Shown here: one piece after another, positions 56,498 through 64,000 of the stretch
How positions within the stretch are numbered: the stretch's first letter is position 1
How the letters are laid out: each line of letters begins with the position of its first letter
Assembly: GCA_021234535.1 (NCBI GenBank)
Contig: CM037840.1
Coordinates: 27,657,020 to 27,721,019 of the forward strand
Source of the DNA: Stichopus chloronotus
Taxonomy: Eukaryota; Echinodermata; Holothuroidea; Aspidochirotida; Stichopodidae
DNA length: 64,000 nucleotides
Reading direction: 5' to 3'
Position numbers and translations under genes: made by a program
Notes under the pieces: generated by a model
Database searches by the model: none
Seen by the model: only the letters and a program-made list of their open reading frames with translations
What the model was told of the DNA's origin: nothing

Positions 56498-59087
56498 GTC
56501 GTCATCCGTGATGGGAACCCCGTCGCCCTGCATGCATTGGAGTTGAGGTATAGTGCCAAGTTGCATCTTGGTTTGACTCCGGCGGTATTGTTTTTTTTTT
56601 TTTTATGGTCATACATCTTTTGTCGTACCACTTTTTAGTATCACCATGTTTTTAATTCACCTGACGAGTTTCGCTGACTTCTCCTACTTATCCTTCCTCG
56701 TGTTTGGTAAACAACTCGAAAATGCGGAAAGACCAGCAGGAAACGATTATGTTTCAAAAGTGTTTACAAAGTTAACCTACTACAATTGCCAGTCATACAT
56801 TCTGGTTTGATATAGCACTTTGGCTTTCTCAGTTTTCTGGGCACACAGTACAGTGTATATCATCCCGACATGCAGTTCACAAAGCCTGCTGTTAAATTAA
56901 GAAAAGAAGTATTGGCAACCCATCATGTCACCCGGAATAAGTAAAGTAAGATTTAAATAAGCAGTCACGTACGGTACCGGGTACTTGTCTCAATGTGTAA
57001 AGAGTTTCCTAAATCCCTGTACTTGTTTTCCTCTCAGTTTGTCTCTTTTGAATCACAACAATGATTAACATAATAATATCTTAACCCGGAAGAAATGTCA
57101 TACAAGGATCCGTTTTCCTTCATAGCTTTAGAACTCCCATCACTGTCCATTGTTGTCCAGCCAGAAAGTTTGCACCTCATATAAAACTTGAAAGAGTTCC
57201 AATGATGTAATATTATAAGTTGCGCGGTCCATACGTGAAAGGACTCGGTGACGGCAAATGTTTACGACTGAATCCAACAATTTACGTACAGTTGAACTCT
57301 CTCAAAATTGTTTCGGATTATTACTTCAGTGTATTATTTTCACAAAGTCACCGTGTTGAACAACACTGAAAATTCTACCCACTGGAAGCAGAAGTTCAAG
57401 TGTTTGCAGACCAAGTTTTAAAAGAAGAAAACTTCGTTATCTTTCACTTTCACTTCTTCCAATCACGTATTCATTTGACCCCGAAAATTACTCCTTCTGA
57501 AATGCAGCCGGAATACTTTTTCTTTGTTTTTTCTTTTCTTTTGTGTTTGTACGTAATGGAAGCAACGCTATATTGTTCTATGTTTGTTAATATATTGAAC
57601 AAGTTCAGTTTGAAACGACACCACTTGTCACTTTGGCCTAGACGGCTGCAGTAACATGTGTTTTTTTTTTTTGGGGGGGGGGGCAGAGTCATCCTACATG
57701 CAGTTGCCATGCTTGGTTCTTCTTTTTAATTTCTTCTTCATTTTTCGGTGCAACTTTTTCGCGACCAATTTGTAGGAAATTTCAGGGAACTACACACTGT
57801 GTGTCGATGGGACTGAAAATTACATAACTGCGTCTGCGATCATTCTAAAGAAATAAATCTCGGGCTTTTTGTATCAGCATTGGAATGAAACTCTGCATGG
57901 ACGCCGATAGTTAACACTTATCCAGGCAAATGCATGACGGGTTCAGAGGACCAGACGCATGGTCAGGTCAGGGATAGGGCCAACATAGAAATGGGGGGGG
58001 GGGTCAACCCAAAGAAAACATGCGACTTAATGGCCATCTTTGAAGGAGCTTCCCTTGCCCGCTTGACCGGATTTTTTGCGAGTATACGATTCTGAATATA
58101 TAAGGTTCTGAATATGTGATAGGCCTACACAGGTGAAGCAAACTATGATAGTGTCATTAATGCATATAAAATCGCTTATCGCGAATTAAATACTCCAGTG
58201 TCCCCACATTTTCAGCATTTCCACCTCCAGCATACGGCTATCGTTTGATTATTCGGACATTACTGGATTTTCATCGGTGATAGCAAAAACTGTATTCACT
58301 TCGTGGCCTCTCCGTGATGGACGACGTCTTTCGATAAAAAATACATTGTCAGTGAAAACTCAAGTTTTCGAAGCTGGTGATATCTGTCCACGGTTGTAGT
58401 GTTACTTGCTTTTTTATTTCGATCACTGAGTTTCAAGAAAGTCGTCGGTCTAGTCGACGAGCAATACATATTAACTTTCAAATAACTTTCGGATGACATC
58501 TACAGAGATATGTGTATCAATAAAACTAAAAACATGCGCTTCTCACAATATTACCACCAAACTTGGAGTGGATTCGTATTAAGATTTTCCTAATAGAGGG
58601 CAGCAATCTGTTATATCTATCACAGTCATCTCTGGAGATTGCCCTGCTGCCTGTGTTCCGGAGACGTCCGCGCACAACTCTGATATAGATACTTCAATGA
58701 ATGATCCTTTGTGTCAGAGAATTAATAAAGAGTTTAAATGTGTCCTAGAGTTGAGAAAGGCTAGTAAAATTTGTCACTAAACATTATCGGTTGTGTTATT
58801 TCGAATAATTAGTTTGTCATTAAGACATTATTACTTTGTAACAACAAATTAATAACTATTGCTTGCATGGAATTAATGGCTTACATGAAACATGAAAGAA
58901 GTATAACTACAGAGTGTTACAAAATAATTTTTTCTTGGGAGGAGGAGAAGTGGGGTGGAGAAGGTGTGCTCCGGAGTTCTTGACTCCACAACCCATTTAT
59001 TTGTTAGCCAATCTTTCCTTGTTTTTTAGTTGGTAAGACGTCGTTTCCGGGGAGTAGTGCAAGCAAATTAAGAATCCTTCAATATTT
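56498..59087. other. Spacer, no gene recognised
   Basis: Oligo-T/G at about 57660-57682 and oligo-G at about 57992-58001. Minus-strand frames at 58296-58499 and others show no domain. Confidence 0.4.
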
Positions 59088-59110
59088 ATTGTAGTGCGCC
59101 GCACTACAAT
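59088..59110. repeat. 23-bp palindrome
   Basis: Arms ATTGTAGTGCG (59088-59098) and CGCACTACAAT (59100-59110) with a single central base. CGCACTACAAT occurs again at about 59871-59881, so the pair could mark ends of an element of about 0.8 kb. Confidence 0.6.
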
Positions 59111-62100
59111 CTTGTCATTACTGGTCGACCAGCAATTTCTTTTGTTGAGCCTTGTATGGCTCATAACGCCTCACCTACGCGTGATGTAACTTAGTTCACA
59201 CAGATATGCATGTGCGATCTTTTAGTAATAGCAGTAAGTGCGAGCTATGGCCGTCTTCAAATCAAACTCTACTAAGGAAAAGCAAATGCCACGACTACAA
59301 GAACGATTTAAGGAGTTAAAGTGATGAGAGAGCCCTGCGGATAAATTTCCAGAAAACGTCATGGAATGTGGTTCGGCCTTTTCCCAATGAGGTGATAAAC
59401 GTCGAGTGTCAATGTTGTTTCAAAATTGGTGTGCAATACACCGCCATTGTGTTTAAATATGATGTCGCAGAATCGTGTGCTGCTTCAATGCTTTTTAGTG
59501 GTTACAACATGGCGTCCTTCTACAGAATCATGCAGGCCTACTGCTCTCATGTTCTATTTCAGTGGTGAAACAGAAAGACAGTTTTGACATATGTACAGCT
59601 AGCTAGTACTAGAGTACTCCTAAAACTCAGAGCAGCACAGGCTTGTACGACATACGGTATATAGCAACGATAAGCGTCGGCAACTTTACCACATTATGAG
59701 AGAGATCCAATGGAATTTTTGTTTCGTCCAGCGTGATACAAATAAAAGGAATGGATTGGGAAAGGATTCGACAGGAAACGGCACTGCCTTAAGCAAAAAA
59801 TGCAAACTCCTATGAGGAGTGGGTTCACAAAGACTGGCTTATTCCCAACAACAAGGACTTAGCCTACCACGCACTACAATTCTGCGTATTTGTGGGCAAA
59901 TGCAGTTCTAGTTATTTTAGTAATTCAACCGGTCAGAACGTCTATCAGCGATCTTATTTTATTCCTACCATGTCTGTCGACGGCTGCCACCCATTAACCA
60001 TATTTGGCACCCTTTCTCTCTTACGACCTTCAACACCCCCCCCCCCCCCAACCTCATCCCCGGAACCACCGCTGAGAAAACGTACCCGACAGAAAGCCAC
60101 AGTGCTCGAAACTTGACTCAAGCATCTTACCGTGCATTAATTCTCATGAAGAGAAATATTTTGAAATGGAGTAGGAGTGATTTCGAAGCGTTAAAGACAA
60201 AAACTCATCACCCCAGACAGTTTCAATTCTCCCAACCACCTACCTCTAGTCCCTCCCTCAGCCTGTCTTAAATTCCTCCACAAATGTAATCAAAACAATG
60301 GATCCCTATGTACACTGTGTAATACGATCGCTTCTCTGCATCTTTCGAATTTGCTGGCAATCTTAGAGTACTGTAACTTAGAACCAGTTGAGAAGTTTGT
60401 TTTCCGGGAGGTAAAAATATAGCTTAGGGTGATGCAATACAGCCTTTAAGTCCCAATGAATGTACTTCATAGTCTGTCGCAGTCTAACCGTGTCCCTCGG
60501 CTTTATTTCTACGAACTTCCCACAAATCCGTCTGCAGCTAGAGTGTCGCCAGTAATTTTTCCCCGGGAGATTCCCAGGATAAATTACCTATCAAATTGAT
60601 TGCTGAATGGGATAGAGGTCGTCTAAATACACGGCTCTAATGTGGTTACCGCAGACATTTTGTATAGGTCAAGAGGACATGAAAGCAATCAGTATAGCTC
60701 CAGTCTCATCTATCGACAGTGGGCATGGAGAGAACAAATCCCACACAGGGGGAGGTAGTGAGTCCATTCGACCTGTAGGGAGTGGAGGGGGGTGGCATGA
60801 GTGAAGAGGGTAAAAGAGATTGAAGGAGACTTTGTAGGGTAAGACAAAAATTACAAATGGTGATTTGAAAAGTCTGGGGTAGTCCACTGAAGAATGAGGT
60901 AATATTTGCTTTTCAGCGGCTCAATGCTCTTCCACCTCAACCTCCCCCACCCCCAACTTCTACAAGGCCTTACTTAGTTAAAGTTCTATGGTACCTTCAA
61001 GGATGACGTCATCATTAAAATGTAGACATTGACCATTTTACATGTCATTTTACCCGATCAAGTGTTTCTCTCCTAACTGAAAGCTCCCCAATTACCCCTC
61101 CTCCTAGTCCAGTCTCCCCCCCCCCCAACACAATACATGCATTTCACCAGCCAGCAACAAAACACAGAAGACAATGATATTTTTCCTTGTCAAGTACACT
61201 AAATTTAATCACAATTTATTTACATAAATAAGTATCAAACTTCTTACATCCTTTACTGTATTTTATATTTTTGTACCAAAAAAAAATAGTGAACTCCAAA
61301 CATAACAGGAACACAATGATGATGAGGATTAACCAGAGTTCCTCAAGCCTTGGAGTGAGAAGTTGCAACAGAAAAAAAAATAACATGATGACAGTGCTTA
61401 CTGGGCACTGTCAAGGGTCATGGGGGATGGGACATGAGGTAACATACCACTGGTAAAGGAATACGTGGCAATGAGTGAAAACTCTGAAGACCATCGAATT
61501 AAGGATTTGGAAACTGCAAACACAAAATTGGAACATGGTTTGAGGTGGTTTTTTTTGGTCGAATCTTGAGATAGATCACAGGTGTGTTAGTGATGAGGGT
61601 TTCCCGTGTCCCCCTGGCCCCACCGTTTGATAGGATGGGGAGTCATATAAGTACAATCTTTAACTTTAATACTAGACATGTTAAACTTACGAAGAAAATA
61701 GTTGTCAGTAATACAAAGGCATGGCAACATGTGTATGTCAAGAATTTCAGGGTCAATACCATGTTCTTTCACTTAACTTCTACCACCAACCAGGAAAAGT
61801 ACTGCTCAGCACTCAACCACCATCCCAACCGATGCCACCACACCCTAACTACTATCACCCACCCTCCCCTCCCCCCTCCAACTATCGTTAAATTGCCAAC
61901 AAAATTTGACTGAGTTACAACCGACAGTGATGATCAAAGTTTGCATGAGAAAGGCAAACGTCTTTCCATTTATTTTTGAACAAAAGAAAAATATGTTTTA
62001 AATAACAACAAATAGGAAATAGTGTGTGAGGGTTTGAACCTCCTTTCCGACCATGAACAAACCAAATTTGCATGACAGCATCACTGTTGCATATTGTGCA

Positions 62101-64000
62101 GTCAGGTGATATCAGTTACTGTGTGTCCAAAACAGATAAAAAAATCTGAAGAAAATACTTTCAGTTTCCAATTACATTCAGCAGAAACATAAAATTGGAG
62201 AAAATCTGCCTCCCACTCAAATTGGTGATCAACAATTTTAAATTTCCAATGACGATGTCTGCTTATTTCTCATCCTTTCCCCTCCCTTGCGCCATCTCTT
62301 ATGAGTGATTCTCGCTCACCCATTTACACCCCCCCCCCACCCTCTTGTGGGTGACATTTGCATCCACTGCCAACTCCACATATCTCAATATCTGATCAAC
62401 TCAAAATATTGCAAAATTCTTCAGAGAATAAAACAATTTGCACATTCTATTGAACATTTCTGTATTTTTTAACATTTCCCCGACCACTGTTTTAAAAAAA
62501 TGCACTAACTTCTGAACTAATAATCCCATCTTCACTTGAACTTCCAGTCCCTTTGTAACCTACATGCATACCAAAATGTGAAACCGTCATGACCCATCCC
62601 TTTGGTTGGAAGCTTGAAACGAGGTGAGCGTTGACCCAACCGAGCACGGGGCATTAAGCAATATGTGACATGGATCTCCTAGAAGCAGCTGTTACAGCTG
62701 AGGAAACATCTTTCAAAGAGGTTCTACATATTTTAAACCTTCAGTTCTGGTTATCTTTCCCTTATAGTAAGTTACACCCAACCATTGACTGATTTCCATT
62801 CAACCATTATCTTCGATGCTCTCAAGTTAACGTAACCCTCTTCGAAATTAAACGTCAACATTTCTGCCTTCCACACATCGAAGAAAATCGTCATTTTAAA
62901 TATCACGCCGATGCGAGTACTGCGATCAAAAGGAGGAGAATGGGTGGGGATCCTTGCAACCTCTACAACAGTCCCTTCCATTGATGTCATTATTGAAGCT
63001 GATAACTTAGGCGATGGAAATTTGCATGCAAAGTACACAAGCTGGCCATGTTCTCTTCTTTGCAATGGAAGTTTTGTCCTTTACTGACATCTGATTCTTT
63101 CCACGGGCTACGTGGATTTTATGAGACACTGTCACACTGCACAGCAACAGCCTTACTCTTCTATCACAGTGTGCACTCAGCCAGTCGGGAGAATTCTCTA
63201 CGCTATTTACCACTCCGCACTGTGTTGCTACGCCGTGCTTCAAACCGCTAAAACTAGCAATATAAACAGTTCCTAAACTACATCTGATAGAAGCATAAAT
63301 AAACATGTCACTCACACTCACTCGAACTGACAGTACGAGTAGTGCTACGAAGCTGGACTTGAAAGAGTAGCACAGAAAATATTGCCCCACTTTGGTGGTG
63401 CATTTGACAGAGGTGTATGCATGATTGTCATTTGCATACAATTATTTATGAATATACAATGTAACATTGATTGGAAGCTAGTTGTATATGGCCTGCAGAT
63501 ATCTCATAATTTTTCTACAACCCTGTGCTAGATTCATCCAGCTACACCTCTGAATATTTACAACCAATAAACATTATCTAGATGTTTCATCATCGATAAG
63601 TCTCAGTCATTTTTACTCACATACTTTAGTTATTTCATTGTATAATAGCCTCGTGCTTTACACCCAATATGACTTTGACATGATTGTTCGATGTCACAGT
63701 GGCCCCTGTGTTGCCATAAGGTCAGCTTAGATTGGAAAGGTCTGCAATAAATTGGTAAACTCAGCAAAGAAAGCATCGACCTCCATGCTCAACAAATGCA
63801 TAAGTCTGCTTGCCCAGGGATAGTTCAAAACATAATTGGGATAGTGCTCGTTAACAATTGAAAGCCTTGACGGCTAGTACAATTTTCTGCCTCTAAGTTG
63901 TAAAATTACTATGACATAGTGAGCTTGGACTGGGGCAAAGACCATTCAGTCTTGCGAAATGTGACTGCCAAAGGTCATAAGGGCTTTATATAAAAAAACC
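59111..64000. other. Spacer, no gene recognised
   Basis: Oligo-C runs at about 60036-60049, 61117-61126 and 62330-62339. Two adjacent minus-strand open frames (62772-63065 and 63007-63441) have no recognised domain or splice support. Confidence 0.4.

Noticed and set aside
62772..63441. Two adjacent minus-strand open frames
   Set aside because: They overlap in different frames, show no domain, and no donor/acceptor pairing joins them. Left unannotated as coding.

Overview
This is animal (metazoan) nuclear DNA: low gene density, AT-rich, long introns with GT-AG sites, exons joined in consistent phase, and many short dispersed repeats and non-autonomous DNA transposons. The best protein matches are to deuterostome families: a clear EXTL3 orthologue and Ig/EGF exons of the Tie (angiopoietin receptor-like) type. 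With the repeat style (TAGGCCTA-rich spacers, many oligo-C/G runs, an abundant ~141-bp repeat carrying TGACCTTTGACCT) this suggests an echinoderm, most likely a sea cucumber. The species call is inference, not proof.

Layout. (1) 3.2-10 kb, plus strand: two exons of a protein with LDL-receptor class B (YWTD) repeats, ending in a stop and followed by a polyadenylation signal; then four exons (one Ig-like, three EGF-like) joined by phase-1 introns and also ending in a stop with a polyadenylation signal. The second set looks like a short, apparently secreted Tie-like ectodomain with no membrane or kinase exon. (2) 10-20 kb: a repeat-rich spacer with blocks of the 141-bp repeat, two hAT-like non-autonomous elements with 8-bp target duplications, and a decayed 28-bp minisatellite. 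(3) 20.6-34.2 kb, minus strand: a complete six-exon coding region for exostosin-like 3 (943 codons), a Golgi type II membrane glycosyltransferase of heparan sulfate synthesis. This is the one gene in the window whose coding region is complete and certain. (4) 34.2-64 kb: no coding exon recognised. It holds a foldback-element copy, a strong hairpin, an hAT-type terminus, two families of TTAA-flanked miniature elements (one inserted inside a 19-bp minisatellite), and scattered palindromes. EXTL3 5' untranslated exons and promoter may lie here but cannot be placed from sequence alone.

The Tie-like and EXTL3 genes are not obviously connected in function beyond both acting in the secretory pathway or cell surface. 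The most unusual signals are the 141-bp repeats that distribute DR1-type nuclear-receptor sites, the TTAA miniature elements (one caught inside a minisatellite), and the truncated Tie-like gene whose Ig domain has lost its cysteines. The rest of the window is ordinary intron and spacer sequence.
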